Part shown: one piece after another, positions 1-8,445 of the stretch
Numbering within the stretch: the first letter of the stretch is position 1
Layout of the letters: every line of letters begins with the position of its first letter
DNA from: Labilibacter sediminis
GTDB lineage: Bacteria > Bacteroidota > Bacteroidia > Bacteroidales > Marinilabiliaceae
Direction: 5' to 3'
Assembly: GCF_005877885.1 (NCBI RefSeq)
Contig: NZ_VCHY01000011.1
Location: 1 to 64,000 of the forward strand
Length of the DNA stretch: 64,000 bases
Program-made: the position numbers and the translations under genes
The notes under the pieces: generated by a model
Database searches by the model: none
Told to the model about the DNA's origin: nothing
What the model saw: only the letters and a program-made list of their open reading frames with translations

Positions 1-33
1 CTGCATACTGTGGGAGAGTAGGTCGCCGCCGAC
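1..33 (+). rRNA. rrf: 5S ribosomal RNA, 3' end only
   Basis: The first ~33 bases match the conserved 3' part of bacterial 5S rRNA: the GGGAGAGTAGGTCGCCGCC block (loop E and helix IV side), followed by the closing bases. The rest of the gene, and presumably 16S and 23S, lie left of the window. The exact 3' end is approximate. A strong terminator follows within a few bases, consistent with the last gene of an rrn operon. Confidence 0.85.
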
Positions 34-37
34 TTTT

Positions 38-75
38 AAAAAAGGTTAGTTTTCAATAGAAGACTAACCTTTTTT
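38..75 (+). terminator. Intrinsic terminator of the rRNA operon
   Basis: A perfect 13-bp stem pairs 38-50 with 63-75 (AAAAAAGGTTAGT / ACTAACCTTTTTT), extended by a few weaker pairs, with a short loop around 54-59 and a run of six T at the end. It lies immediately after the 5S end. Confidence 0.85.
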
Positions 76-114
76 GCATTTATAGACTTTTCTTTTGAAC
101 CGGGTATATTAAAA

Positions 115-364
115 ATCTTTGCGCGAATTTGTGATCATCCTTTGTGTAACTTTGTGGTTAAAAAGTATCACATAAACATCTAACCAAGAAGGAACACGAA
201 GTACATTCACTATGTATCAAGAAGGATATAAAAACATTTCTCTTTGTGTGACTTTGTGATCATCCTTTGTGCAACTTTGTTGTTAAAAAGTATCTTACAA
301 ACATCTAACCACGAAGGAACTCGAAGTACATTCACTAAGTATCACGAAAGATATAAAAGCATTT
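115..364. repeat. Two tandem 125-bp intergenic repeat units
   Basis: Unit 1 is 115-239 and unit 2 is 240-364; they align base for base with a period of 125 and scattered substitutions. Each unit carries two similar 'arms' facing each other: CTTTGTGTAACTTTGTGGTTA at its left, and the near-reverse-complement sequence TAACCAAGAAGGAACACGAAG further right, so each can fold into an imperfect long hairpin. No reading frame runs through it. It looks like a dispersed intergenic repeat rather than a gene; the rest of 76-491 holds only this and the terminator at 432-461. Confidence 0.8.
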
Positions 365-431
365 TTTTTAGTTAATATTGGTTCGTGGCTGATTAGGGAC
401 TGCTTTGAAATTAATCAGGATAGTATATAAA

Positions 432-461
432 AAATGCCGGACGATGTTTCGTCCAGCATTT
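432..461 (-). terminator. Terminator of the M20 dipeptidase gene
   Basis: A stem of 12 pairs with one mismatch joins 432-444 to 449-461 (AAATGCCGGACGA / TCGTCCAGCATTT) around a TGTT loop. On the minus strand the stem runs into a six-T tract (plus strand A428-434), 30 bases after the stop codon of the dipeptidase gene. Confidence 0.75.
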
Positions 462-491
462 AAGATCTTTTTTAAGCCTTATTTTTGACTT

Positions 492-1862
492 TTATTTCAT
501 AAGCTTTACATAGTTCTCAAAGAAATATGGAATGGCTTCTATGCCCGTAAAAAACTGCTCTAACGGGTAATTTTCGTTAGGTGAATGAATGGCGTCAGAT
601 TCTAAACCAAATCCCATTAAAATAGTTTTTATACCAAGTATATCTTCAAAAGTAGATATGATTGGAATAGAACCACCACTGCGTACAGGAACAGGTTTAC
701 GATTGAATACTTTTTCGTAAGCCATTTCTGCAGCCTGGTAGGCTGGTAAATCAATAGGACATACATAACCTTGACCTCCGTGTAGGATTTTAACTTCTAC
801 TTTTACACTTTTAGGAGCAATGGATTCGAAATGCTCTTTAAATAATTGAGCAATTTTTTCATGATCTTGGTTCGGTACTAAACGTGATGAAATTTTCGCA
901 TAGGCTTTTGAAGGCAATACAGTTTTTGCACCTTCTCCGGTGTAACCGCCCCTTATACCACATACGTCAAATGATGGACGGATACCTGTTCTTTCACTTG
1001 TTGAATATCCTTTTTCTCCACTGAGAGCTTTCACGCTTAAAGCATCTTTATAGTTTTCTTCATCGAAAGGAGCCTGCGCCATCTTTTTACGTTCTTCAGG
1101 CGTTACTTCAATCACGTCATCATAAAAGCCGGGGATAGTAATCTTACCATCGTCATCGGTCATTTGAGCAATAAGCTTTGTGAGTACATTAATAGGGTTT
1201 GCAACTGCACCTCCAAATAGTCCTGAATGTAAGTCGCGATTAGGACCGGTTACTTCAACCTCCCAATAAGCCAAGCCTCTTAAACCTGTTGTTATGGATG
1301 GTATGCCGGGAGCAATCATTGAAGTATCTGAGACTAAAATTACATCACTTTTTAGAAGTTCTTTATGGTCTTCGCAAAACTTAGGCAAGTTAACAGATCC
1401 TACTTCTTCCTCTCCTTCTATTAAAAATTTTACATTACAAGGCAACTGATTTGTTTTTACCATGTACTCAAAAGCCTTAGCATGCATAAAGCCCTGCCCT
1501 TTATCATCATCGGCACCACGCCCGATGATCAATCCGTCTTTAATGATGGGGTCAAAAGGATCGCTATTCCAAAGTTCAATTGGATCAACCGGCATAACAT
1601 CCATGTGTGCATAAATTAAAACAGTCGGTAATTTGGGGTCGATGATTTTTTCGCCGAAGGTAATTGGGTTACCCGGTGTATCATATATTTCAGCTTTATC
1701 TGCACCTGCATCTAAAAGTATTTTTTTCCACATTTCAGCAGCTCTGTACATATCAGGTTTATGAGATTCAATACTGCTGATTGATGGAATACGAAGTAAT
1801 TCAAATAGTTCGTTTAGAAAACGTTCTTTGTTTTCGCTTATATAAGTTTTTAAACCTTCCAT
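492..1862 (-). CDS. M20 family metallodipeptidase (carnosinase/CNDP-like)
   Basis: A 456-residue cytosolic zinc peptidase expected to split dipeptides or very short peptides. Visible M20 landmarks are YAHMDV (His86 and Asp88, metal ligand and catalytic helper), GRGADDDKG (bridging Asp about 119), EGEEEVGS (catalytic Glu and adjacent ligand, about 152-153) and DLHSGLFGG, the start of the lid/dimerisation domain around 210-220 that is typical of the long carnosinase branch. The C-terminal metal His is in DAIHSPNE. There is no signal peptide, so it acts inside the cell, probably on peptides taken up as nutrients. It is a single-gene unit with its own terminator. The subfamily is clear; the exact substrate cannot be read from sequence. 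Confidence 0.9.
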   Translation of the reverse strand: MEGLKTYISENKERFLNELFELLRIPSISSIESHKPDMYRAAEMWKKILLDAGADKAEIYDTPGNPITFGEKIIDPKLPTVLIYAHMDVMPVDPIELWNSDPFDPIIKDGLIIGRGADDDKGQGFMHAKAFEYMVKTNQLPCNVKFLIEGEEEVGSVNLPKFCEDHKELLKSDVILVSDTSMIAPGIPSITTGLRGLAYWEVEVTGPNRDLHSGLFGGAVANPINVLTKLIAQMTDDDGKITIPGFYDDVIEVTPEERKKMAQAPFDEENYKDALSVKALSGEKGYSTSERTGIRPSFDVCGIRGGYTGEGAKTVLPSKAYAKISSRLVPNQDHEKIAQLFKEHFESIAPKSVKVEVKILHGGQGYVCPIDLPAYQAAEMAYEKVFNRKPVPVRSGGSIPIISTFEDILGIKTILMGFGLESDAIHSPNENYPLEQFFTGIEAIPYFFENYVKLMK

Positions 1863-2447
1863 TTCAATATTTTTAAAATTAACACCACAAGGTACAAAAG
1901 TATTCGGGGTATTGTTATGAATTTTATCACTCCTGCCACTGCAAACTTAATCCTGTCACTAGTTAAACCCTCCCTGGCAATAAAAAGAGTAATTAAAGGC
2001 AGAGAGAAAGGCTTCCTGTCAATAGGAAATAAAGCGCTGGCAGTAGAAAATTGGATTGGAGGCAGCTGGAGAACCTTCCGGGCACTCGCCCTCCTGTCCG
2101 TGCAGTAGGATACCTGTCCTGGCAAGAGTTATAATCTAATGTAAAATTAAACCGACATTACACAGCAATAAATAATAACACGGTATTTACAATTACAAAC
2201 TTCTATAAAATACTTGACTAACATACAAAAGGCTTTCTATTTTAATTTTATATTAGTCGGATGAAAATTAAATTATCCACACACCTTACCAGGCAAGGGG
2301 ATGCAATTATAATTAGAGAGGCAAAAGAACTTTATTAAAACTCCTGAAGTTGACTATATAGATAATGTAATTATGACTATGAACCTGAGAGGGTAGATTA
2401 GGAGGTTCCTAACAAGAAAAATATTCACCAACAAAGACACCTTTTAA
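1863..2447. other. 585-bp intergenic region with periodic CCTGNCA motifs and a possible gene relic
   Basis: No convincing gene. From 1932 to 2124 the motif CCTGNCA or a close variant recurs at 1932, 1952, 1973, 2015, 2036 (GCTGGCA), 2093, 2113 and 2118, mostly 20-21 bases (or twice that) apart, like a degraded ~21-bp tandem array. Further right, 2261-2338 is a 25-codon frame (ATG to TAA) whose reading appears to continue, after a one-base shift near 2331, to a TAG at about 2395; it may be the remnant of a decayed gene that I do not recognise. Just before the next gene sits a short inverted repeat, TTAGGA-GGT-TCCTAA. Confidence 0.5.
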
Positions 2448-3197
2448 ATGATGGTTAAAATAAACGCTTTTATATTATTGCTTTTAACACTATTCTCTTT
2501 TACCACAGATTCGTTTAAGAGTCATCAACTGCGGTATCCGCGGGTAAGAGAGGCATACAAAAGCAAGGAAAGTAATATGCTGAATCTTATAAACGCTAAG
2601 AATATTAACAGGGGCGAGCTACTAATTTATTTGCGTGCTTTTAAAAGCGAAAAGAAAATAGAGCTGTGGGGAAAAAACAAAAGCGATCAAACGTATCAAC
2701 TGATTAAAGCCTATGAAGTTTGCAGAACTTCAGGTAAGCTTGGTCCCAAGCGAAGACAAGGAGATTTACAAATCCCGGAAGGCTTTTATCATATTAATAT
2801 ATTTAATCCTTATAGCAATTTTTACTTGTCGATGGGCATTAATTACCCGAACAAGTCAGATAGAATACTTGGTGTTAAAAATAAACTTGGTGGAGATATA
2901 TTTATTCATGGTGCTTGTGTTACCATTGGCTGTCTTCCAATAACGAATGAAGAAATAAAAGAGCTTTATATTTTTTGTGTAGAAGCCAAAAACAATGGTC
3001 AGCAGAAAATACCTGTTAGCATTTTTCCGTGTAAACTAAACAGTAAGAAATTTGAGCAGCTAAGTTTAAGATATAAATCGGACTCGGATAAAATTGGTTT
3101 ATGGACTGACTTAAAAAAGGGGTATGATAGTTTTAATCAAAATAAGCAGTTGCCTTCCATTTCATTTTTAAATACAGGAAGGCATATTGTAAAGTAA
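2448..3197 (+). CDS. Secreted L,D-transpeptidase-like protein (YkuD/YafK type)
   Basis: 249 residues with an N-terminal signal peptide (about 1-22, hydrophobic run INAFILLLLTLF). The core is a YkuD catalytic domain: the signature HGxxxT/SxGC is present as HGACVTIGC with His154 and the nucleophile Cys162. The arrangement, with 'GxLGPKRRQGDLQIPEG' before the active site, resembles the YafK/ErfK branch, which in other bacteria makes or removes 3-3 crosslinks in peptidoglycan or attaches proteins to it. It therefore probably acts on the cell wall in the periplasm. Two ATG codons are adjacent at the start, so the first residue is uncertain by one. It stands alone, convergent with the DUF3109 gene and separated from it by a hairpin. 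Confidence 0.82.
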   Translation: MMVKINAFILLLLTLFSFTTDSFKSHQLRYPRVREAYKSKESNMLNLINAKNINRGELLIYLRAFKSEKKIELWGKNKSDQTYQLIKAYEVCRTSGKLGPKRRQGDLQIPEGFYHINIFNPYSNFYLSMGINYPNKSDRILGVKNKLGGDIFIHGACVTIGCLPITNEEIKELYIFCVEAKNNGQQKIPVSIFPCKLNSKKFEQLSLRYKSDSDKIGLWTDLKKGYDSFNQNKQLPSISFLNTGRHIVK

Positions 3198-3214
3198 AGA
3201 GATTTAGAAATCAT

Positions 3215-3243
3215 CTTTTCCAAAGTTCAAAACTTTGGAAAAG
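3215..3243. terminator. Perfect 13-bp hairpin between convergent genes
   Basis: CTTTTCCAAAGTT (3215-3227) pairs perfectly with 3231-3243 around a three-base loop. It sits between the stops of the L,D-transpeptidase (+) and DUF3109 (-) genes. A/T runs are inside the stem rather than after it, so it may stop transcription weakly in both directions. Confidence 0.55.
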
Positions 3244-3286
3244 GTTTAGATGGTCGTATAAAGAAACAAAGGTGAGTTAGTTTAAT

Positions 3287-3871
3287 TTACTCCAATATTC
3301 CTTTTTCCCTCAAGACTTTTTCAGATTCTTCCATCTCTTGAAAAAAAACTTCTCCGTATTTGCGGATGATAGGTTCTTTTAGGAATTGATATACAGGCGT
3401 TCCTTTTTTCTCGCCCAAGGCACGGGCGTCATCACATATTGGCCAAACATCATAGTTTAATGCTTCGCCCTGACTAAGTTTTTTTGTTCGGATAGGATAG
3501 ATGTGACAGGAAATTGGTTTTTGGAAATCGACCAGACCTTCTTTCCATGCAATTTCAATGGCACAATGTACAGCACCTTTGTCATCAAAGTAAGTGTAAA
3601 CACACTCTTTACCATGTATGATAGGTGTAACCAGCTCATCCTCAAAATCGATGATGGATGTACCTTCTTCTTCAATGGTTTTAATGGCTTCTGGCGATAA
3701 AAGATGTTTAATTTTAGGATAAATTTCTTCGATGATTTTAGCTTCATCCTCTTCAAGTGGCGCTCCAGAATCTCCTTCTACACAACAAACTCCGTGACAT
3801 TTAGCGTAGTTGCAAATGAATTTTTTTTCAAATAACTCTAAACTTAATATCTTATCATCAATCTGAATCAT
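3287..3871 (-). CDS. DUF3109 family cysteine-rich protein
   Basis: 194 residues, recognised as the Bacteroidota DUF3109 family. It has a cysteine pattern expected to hold a metal or Fe-S centre: CNYAKCHGVCC near residue 20-30, then single cysteines in GKECVY, VHCAI, PISCHIYPI and PICDDA. This resembles the YkgJ-type zinc/iron-chelating proteins in spacing, but no function is established that I can rely on. There is no signal peptide, so it is cytosolic. It is upstream of no close partner; the palindrome at 3910-3925 lies 40 bases before its start and could be a control site. Confidence 0.8.
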   Translation of the reverse strand: MIQIDDKILSLELFEKKFICNYAKCHGVCCVEGDSGAPLEEDEAKIIEEIYPKIKHLLSPEAIKTIEEEGTSIIDFEDELVTPIIHGKECVYTYFDDKGAVHCAIEIAWKEGLVDFQKPISCHIYPIRTKKLSQGEALNYDVWPICDDARALGEKKGTPVYQFLKEPIIRKYGEVFFQEMEESEKVLREKGILE

Positions 3872-3909
3872 TTTTTTTACTCCCTTATCTTCTTAAACTA
3901 AAACAAGCA

Positions 3910-3925
3910 TGTTAACTAATTAACA
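3910..3925. promoter_or_regulatory. Palindrome upstream of the DUF3109 gene
   Basis: TGTTAA-CTAA-TTAACA is a perfect 6-bp inverted repeat with a four-base spacer, 38-54 bases before the ATG of the leftward DUF3109 gene. It has the form of an operator for a dimeric regulator, but no protein can be assigned to it. Confidence 0.3.
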
Positions 3926-3999
3926 AGCTATGCAAAAACATTGTTCTTTTACCTGTATTTGCCAATTAGGTTACAATAACCCAATTAACTTAAAAAACA

Positions 4000-4027
4000 G
4001 AAGCAGTGATTGTACAACCACTGCTTC
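4000..4027 (-). terminator. Terminator of gpmI
   Basis: GAAGCAGTG (4000-4008) pairs with CACTGCTTC (4019-4027), 9 bp. On the minus strand it runs into TGTTTTTTAA, and it begins 22 bases after the gpmI stop. Confidence 0.75.
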
Positions 4028-4048
4028 AATAATATTATTAAAGTACTA

Positions 4049-5578
4049 TTACTTTACATCAATTAAGCACTCACCAGTCATTTCTTCTGGTTGAGTTACT
4101 CCCATAATTTTAAGAATTGAAGGAGCAACATCGGCCAATACACCATCCTTAACAGCACCTTCTCTTTCAGTTACCCAAACAAATGGTACCGGGTTAAGAG
4201 AGTGAGCAGTATTTGGAGAACCGTCATTGTTTACAGCATTGTCAGCGTTTCCGTGGTCAGCAATAATGATTACTTCATAATCGTTTGCTTTAGCTGCTTC
4301 AACAACACCTTCAACACATGAGTCAACTGTTGCTACTGCTTTTTCAATAGCCTCATAAATTCCGGTATGACCAACCATATCGCCGTTAGCAAAGTTTAAT
4401 GCGATAAAATCGTATTTTTTAGCATCTAACTCAGCAATAACTTTATCTTTTACCTCAAAGGCACTCATTTCCGGTTGTAAATCGTAAGTAGCTACTTTAG
4501 GAGAGTTTACTAAGATACGATCTTCACCTTCGAATACAGCCTCACGACCACCTGAGAAGAAGAATGTAACGTGAGCATACTTTTCAGTTTCGGCAATTCT
4601 TAATTGCTTAAGTCCTGCATTTGCCACAACCTCACCAATGGTATTTTCAACATTTGCTTTATCAAAAAGAATGTGCATTCCTTTAAAAGTAGCATCGTAT
4701 GGCGTCATGGTGCAATAATGCAACGGAATGGTTTTCATACCTTCTTCCGGCATATCTTGCTGTGTAAGTACCATAGTTAATTCTTTGGCGCGGTCGTTAC
4801 GGAAGTTGAAGAAAACAATAACGTCGCCTTCTTCAATTTTTCCAACAGGATTTCCATCCTGATCAACTTTTACAATTGGCTTAATGAACTCATCTGTTAC
4901 ATCAGCATCGTAAGAAGCCTGAATAGACGATAAGATATCTGTAGTTGATGATTCACCTAATCCTGATACCATAGCGTCGTAAGCAATTTTAATACGTTCC
5001 CAACGCTTATCTCTATCCATAGCATAGTAACGTCCGGTTACAGAAGCAACCTGACCTACAGTTTGGTCCATGTGAGCCAATAACTCAGTCATAAAACCTT
5101 TACCACTCTTAGGGTCAGTATCACGACCGTCCATAAAAGCATGAACAAAAACATCGCTTAAGCCATATTCCTGAGCTACACTAATTAACTTATGAATATG
5201 ATCCTGGCTACTGTGAACACCTCCTTTAGACATTAAACCTAAAAGGTGAACTTTTTTGTTGTTTTCTTTGGCGTAGTTATAAGCTTTTTCTAATTCCGGA
5301 TTTTTAGAAATAGAACCATCAGCACAAGCGCGGTTAATTTTTACTAAATCCTGGTATACTACTCTACCTGCACCAATATTTAAGTGCCCCACTTCTGAGT
5401 TACCCATTTGTCCGTCAGGTAAACCCACATACTCACCAGAAGCATTTAACTGAGAGTTTGGATACTTTTGAATCAACTGATCCCAATAAGGAGTATTTAC
5501 AGTTGAAATAACATCAGATTTTGATTTGTCTCCAAATCCCCATCCATCAAGAATAACAAGAATCGTTTTCTTATCCAT
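4049..5578 (-). CDS. gpmI: 2,3-bisphosphoglycerate-independent phosphoglycerate mutase
   Basis: 509 residues, the usual length of this alkaline-phosphatase superfamily enzyme. It interconverts 3- and 2-phosphoglycerate in glycolysis and gluconeogenesis in the cytosol, using two Mn ions. Visible are the N-terminal metal motif [11 protein letters not shown] (Asp11), [14 protein letters not shown] with the phosphoserine Ser61, the mobile substrate-binding domain (about 80-310, with [11 protein letters not shown] and [12 protein letters not shown]), and the C-terminal ligands in [12 protein letters not shown] and [10 protein letters not shown]. It is a single-gene unit with a clear promoter at 5634-5664 and a terminator. 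Nothing odd was seen. Confidence 0.97.
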   Translation of the reverse strand: MDKKTILVILDGWGFGDKSKSDVISTVNTPYWDQLIQKYPNSQLNASGEYVGLPDGQMGNSEVGHLNIGAGRVVYQDLVKINRACADGSISKNPELEKAYNYAKENNKKVHLLGLMSKGGVHSSQDHIHKLISVAQEYGLSDVFVHAFMDGRDTDPKSGKGFMTELLAHMDQTVGQVASVTGRYYAMDRDKRWERIKIAYDAMVSGLGESSTTDILSSIQASYDADVTDEFIKPIVKVDQDGNPVGKIEEGDVIVFFNFRNDRAKELTMVLTQQDMPEEGMKTIPLHYCTMTPYDATFKGMHILFDKANVENTIGEVVANAGLKQLRIAETEKYAHVTFFFSGGREAVFEGEDRILVNSPKVATYDLQPEMSAFEVKDKVIAELDAKKYDFIALNFANGDMVGHTGIYEAIEKAVATVDSCVEGVVEAAKANDYEVIIIADHGNADNAVNNDGSPNTAHSLNPVPFVWVTEREGAVKDGVLADVAPSILKIMGVTQPEEMTGECLIDVK

Positions 5579-6034
5579 GGTATATTATTTTGTTATTGTT
5601 ATAATCTATTTTGACTTAATCTAAATTGAGGCGCAAAATTATCTATTTATAAGCTAAAAACAAAGTTTATAACCTTATACTTATCTTAAACTTAACATGT
5701 AATGGTTATTTTATTTTATCGGTATAAAATGTAGAAGTTTTGAACCTTTTTGTTGCACAATTTTATTGAATTATTGGTAGTTATGATGTTTGATAGTAAT
5801 GCCTGTAAATTATAATTCAATAAACAAAAAATGACATGAAAAGTTCTAAAAGGTGAAATACGTTAAACCCGGATTATGTATTAGAACTTCGTCATGAATA
5901 TTGAAAGCACAATAAAACAACGCTTTACTGAAACGAGGCATAGCATCGTTCTGGTGAGTTGAAGTGATGCAACAAAGTGTCTTGTTTTGAAGTGATTTCA
6001 ATATGTAATAGATTTTCTAAGGGCATATTGCGGG
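5579..6034. other. 456-bp intergenic region containing a long imperfect inverted repeat
   Basis: Besides the gpmI promoter, this gap holds a repeat-like element. The ends 5900-5923 (ATTGAAAGCACAATAAAACA...) and 5979-6002 are an imperfect inverted pair about 24 bases long, enclosing about 55 bases. Left of it, AAGTTCTA (5841-5848) and TAGAACTT (5882-5889) form a second pair. No coding frame is visible. It may be a dispersed intergenic repeat or a non-autonomous element relic. Confidence 0.5.
5634..5664 (-). promoter_or_regulatory. gpmI promoter (Bacteroidota type)
   Basis: On the minus strand TTTG (plus 5661-5664), a 19-base spacer and TAATTTTG (plus 5634-5641) match the Bacteroidota housekeeping consensus TTTG-N19-TAnnTTTG. 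Transcription would begin near 5627 and give a leader of about 50 bases. Confidence 0.7.
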
Positions 6035-8233
6035 TTAAAACCAATAACCAATATTTAGGAAGGAGATAAGTCCCTTTGCCTGGTTCGATCCGGAAAGAGT
6101 TAGTCCAATAGGGCCTACAAAGCTGTTGTAGCTTAACTTTAAGCCTCCGCCAAACATGATGTTTGAATGCGTAAAGTTTTGTAGTTCCATTTCGTTTGCC
6201 CCAATATCAGCTATAGCTGTTAAATGTAGGTTGGTTAAAAAGTTATAGTTTATTTTTGCCCGTGTGATAAGCGAATAAGCACCAAATTTTTCTATAAATC
6301 GCAAACCTGCAAAGGGTTGGTGGTTTTCGATATAGTTGTTTGAGTTTAAACCTCCTGTACCAAAAAGATGTTGTACCGGTGGTTTTTTATCGTGGAGTGT
6401 AACTCCAACAAAAAAGCCGGGTTGAAAAACTAACTTATTGCTAAGGCTAAAATTATAGTCGGATTGTACGGAAGCTATGAAAACGTCATCTCCAAAACTC
6501 TTTTCTCTAAAAGGGAAAATATATTTTCCTTTAATTACAGTGTTGCTTCCCCGCGTTGGGAAATAGATATCATCACGCGTATCGCGATGGAAAGATATGT
6601 AGGTATCTGCAAAGCTGTTTATAACACCATCATCGGTAAATGTGGTGTCAATTTTAAGGTCTTGTTTATAACGAAAGGCATTATAGTGCACCCCGGCTTT
6701 TACCATAAAGTTATTGTTGATTTCGAAAGGAATAAAAGTGCCGAGTGTCAGGTTGTCAAATATCCATTTGTTGGTTCTGACTCCATTATTGTATTCGGAT
6801 AAATTAAAAGAAAAAATATCGGCTTCAATACCTAAACCAGCCTTATGGGCATTGTTAATTAAAAACAGACTTCTTAGTCGGGGGCTGTTGCCGATGATTA
6901 AATCAGTAAAGAATTTAGCGCGTTTAGGGGTTTGATTCCGCAAGGTGAAATTTACAAGAACATTGGCTTTGTAATCCGAATCGTAATGTATGCCTGCGCC
7001 CAGGTGGCCATTTTTTGGTTCATTTACGTGAAGCACGAGATCGGTTTTGTCATTGTTTTGAATAAACTGGTGATACACTTCGCCATAGCTACGACGTCCG
7101 TAAATGTATTTGATCTCTTCCTCAAGTTTTTTGATGGATATTGTGCTGGACTCTATGCCCTCTATGAACTCTGTAAAATCATCACTGTAAATTCCTTCAT
7201 CAATTTTAACTTTTATTCGATTGATATAAATAGAGTCTATGGGTTGATGCGTGAATTCGCCAATAGGTTTATATTCAATGCTGTTTAAAGAATCTGCCAG
7301 GTTTTTCAGTTCATCGTAATGCAAGCGCGACACTCTTTCGCCCAAGGCTATAATAGAATCATGTTGCGTAAAATCCAGCATGCCGTAATCCATCTCATAC
7401 CTGATGTAGAGGTCTGTATTTTCCATTCCAACTACATTTGCCTTGTTTTTATTGTATCCAATAATGTGATTATAGAGTGCCAGAATATTAGACAACTCGT
7501 CAACGTTAGTCACTCCCAAGTCCTGCACATCGCCTCCAATAATAATATCTGCACCCATATCTCTAACCTCTTTGGCAGGATAGTTATTTACTATTCCGCC
7601 ATCGATAAAACGATGATTTTGGTAGTTTACAGATGAAAAGTAACCGGGAATGGCCATGGAAGACCTGATGGCTCTGGGTAGGTTTCCATCTTTTAAAACG
7701 ATAGGTTCGCCCGTTAAAAGATCGGTGCCTATGCACAAAAACGGCGTTTGTAAATCATTAAAATTTTTGATGGGAGTTTCCTGTGTAAAATAACGGTTAA
7801 GCATTAAATCTACATGCAAACTACCATATAGAGAGGATGCGATTTTAAGTTTTCTATTTTCGAGGGGAAAGGTAACCAGGTTTTTTTCGTTAAACATTTT
7901 CTCTTCAAAAGCAATGTACTTTCTGTCCAGTTTATTGCTAATTACCTTTCGCCAATCTTCATTACGTATCATTTGGGCAATGGAGTCGGGATGATACCCC
8001 ATGGCATATAAACCTCCAACTATGGCACCAATACTTGATCCACCAATATAATCTATGGGTAAACCCACCTCATGAAATACTTTTAATAATCCTATGTAAG
8101 CAAAGCCTTTGGCACCTCCTCCGCTTAATACTAAACCTACCTTGGGGCGTTGAAGATTATCGATAGTTTTAGTTTGCGCATGCACAGTGAGTGCGAGGCA
8201 GCAGAAAAAAAGTATAAAGCATTGACGAAGCAT
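6035..8233 (-). CDS. Patatin-like phospholipase fused to a POTRA/Omp85 barrel
   Basis: 732 residues with a signal peptide ending near Ala19. The patatin domain (about 30-240) has the oxyanion motif SGGGAKG (38-43), the nucleophile elbow GSSIG with Ser67, and the second catalytic residue Asp211 in FIDGGIVNN, so it should be an active serine lipase. A POTRA-like segment follows (about 325-400; DSIYINRIKVK...), then a C-terminal bacterial surface antigen barrel ending in an aromatic residue (NIGYWF). This is the PlpD-like, type Vd autotransporter layout common in Bacteroidota: the barrel sits in the outer membrane and the lipase is exposed or retained in the periplasm. It is a lone gene, divergent from the kinase at 8446. 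Confidence 0.9.
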   Translation of the reverse strand: MLRQCFILFFCCLALTVHAQTKTIDNLQRPKVGLVLSGGGAKGFAYIGLLKVFHEVGLPIDYIGGSSIGAIVGGLYAMGYHPDSIAQMIRNEDWRKVISNKLDRKYIAFEEKMFNEKNLVTFPLENRKLKIASSLYGSLHVDLMLNRYFTQETPIKNFNDLQTPFLCIGTDLLTGEPIVLKDGNLPRAIRSSMAIPGYFSSVNYQNHRFIDGGIVNNYPAKEVRDMGADIIIGGDVQDLGVTNVDELSNILALYNHIIGYNKNKANVVGMENTDLYIRYEMDYGMLDFTQHDSIIALGERVSRLHYDELKNLADSLNSIEYKPIGEFTHQPIDSIYINRIKVKIDEGIYSDDFTEFIEGIESSTISIKKLEEEIKYIYGRRSYGEVYHQFIQNNDKTDLVLHVNEPKNGHLGAGIHYDSDYKANVLVNFTLRNQTPKRAKFFTDLIIGNSPRLRSLFLINNAHKAGLGIEADIFSFNLSEYNNGVRTNKWIFDNLTLGTFIPFEINNNFMVKAGVHYNAFRYKQDLKIDTTFTDDGVINSFADTYISFHRDTRDDIYFPTRGSNTVIKGKYIFPFREKSFGDDVFIASVQSDYNFSLSNKLVFQPGFFVGVTLHDKKPPVQHLFGTGGLNSNNYIENHQPFAGLRFIEKFGAYSLITRAKINYNFLTNLHLTAIADIGANEMELQNFTHSNIMFGGGLKLSYNSFVGPIGLTLSGSNQAKGLISFLNIGYWF

Positions 8234-8405
8234 TATTTTAATAAATTAGATAAAGGTTGTATATTATTGGAGCTATAAAATATTAGTGTGAACTTATAAA
8301 ATGGTTTTGGGTTTTATTTACCAAGATAATAAGATTATATGACCCATAGGTAGTTGATCATATAAATAAAGCATTGGCAATAGCTTTTTAAAAGTAGTTT
8401 TAGCA

Positions 8406-8421
8406 TAAGCAATGTTGCTTA
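8406..8421. promoter_or_regulatory. Perfect palindrome upstream of the PAS kinase gene
   Basis: TAAGCAA-TG-TTGCTTA is a 7+2+7 perfect palindrome 25-40 bases before the ATG of the kinase, in the 212-bp divergent gap with the patatin gene. Its form suggests an operator or short hairpin; no consensus promoter is seen next to it. Confidence 0.35.
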
Positions 8422-8445
8422 GATAAATATAAATCTACATATCTC

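Noticed and set aside
1917-2108. 63-codon plus-strand frame in the intergenic gap (and a 91-codon frame on the other strand)
   Set aside because: The composition follows the ~21-bp CCTGNCA array and gives a repetitive, unfamiliar peptide; both strands are open together, which argues for chance.
2385-2415. CTGAGA-containing stretch resembling a TPP riboswitch core
   Set aside because: The other conserved TPP elements are absent and the downstream gene is not for thiamine.
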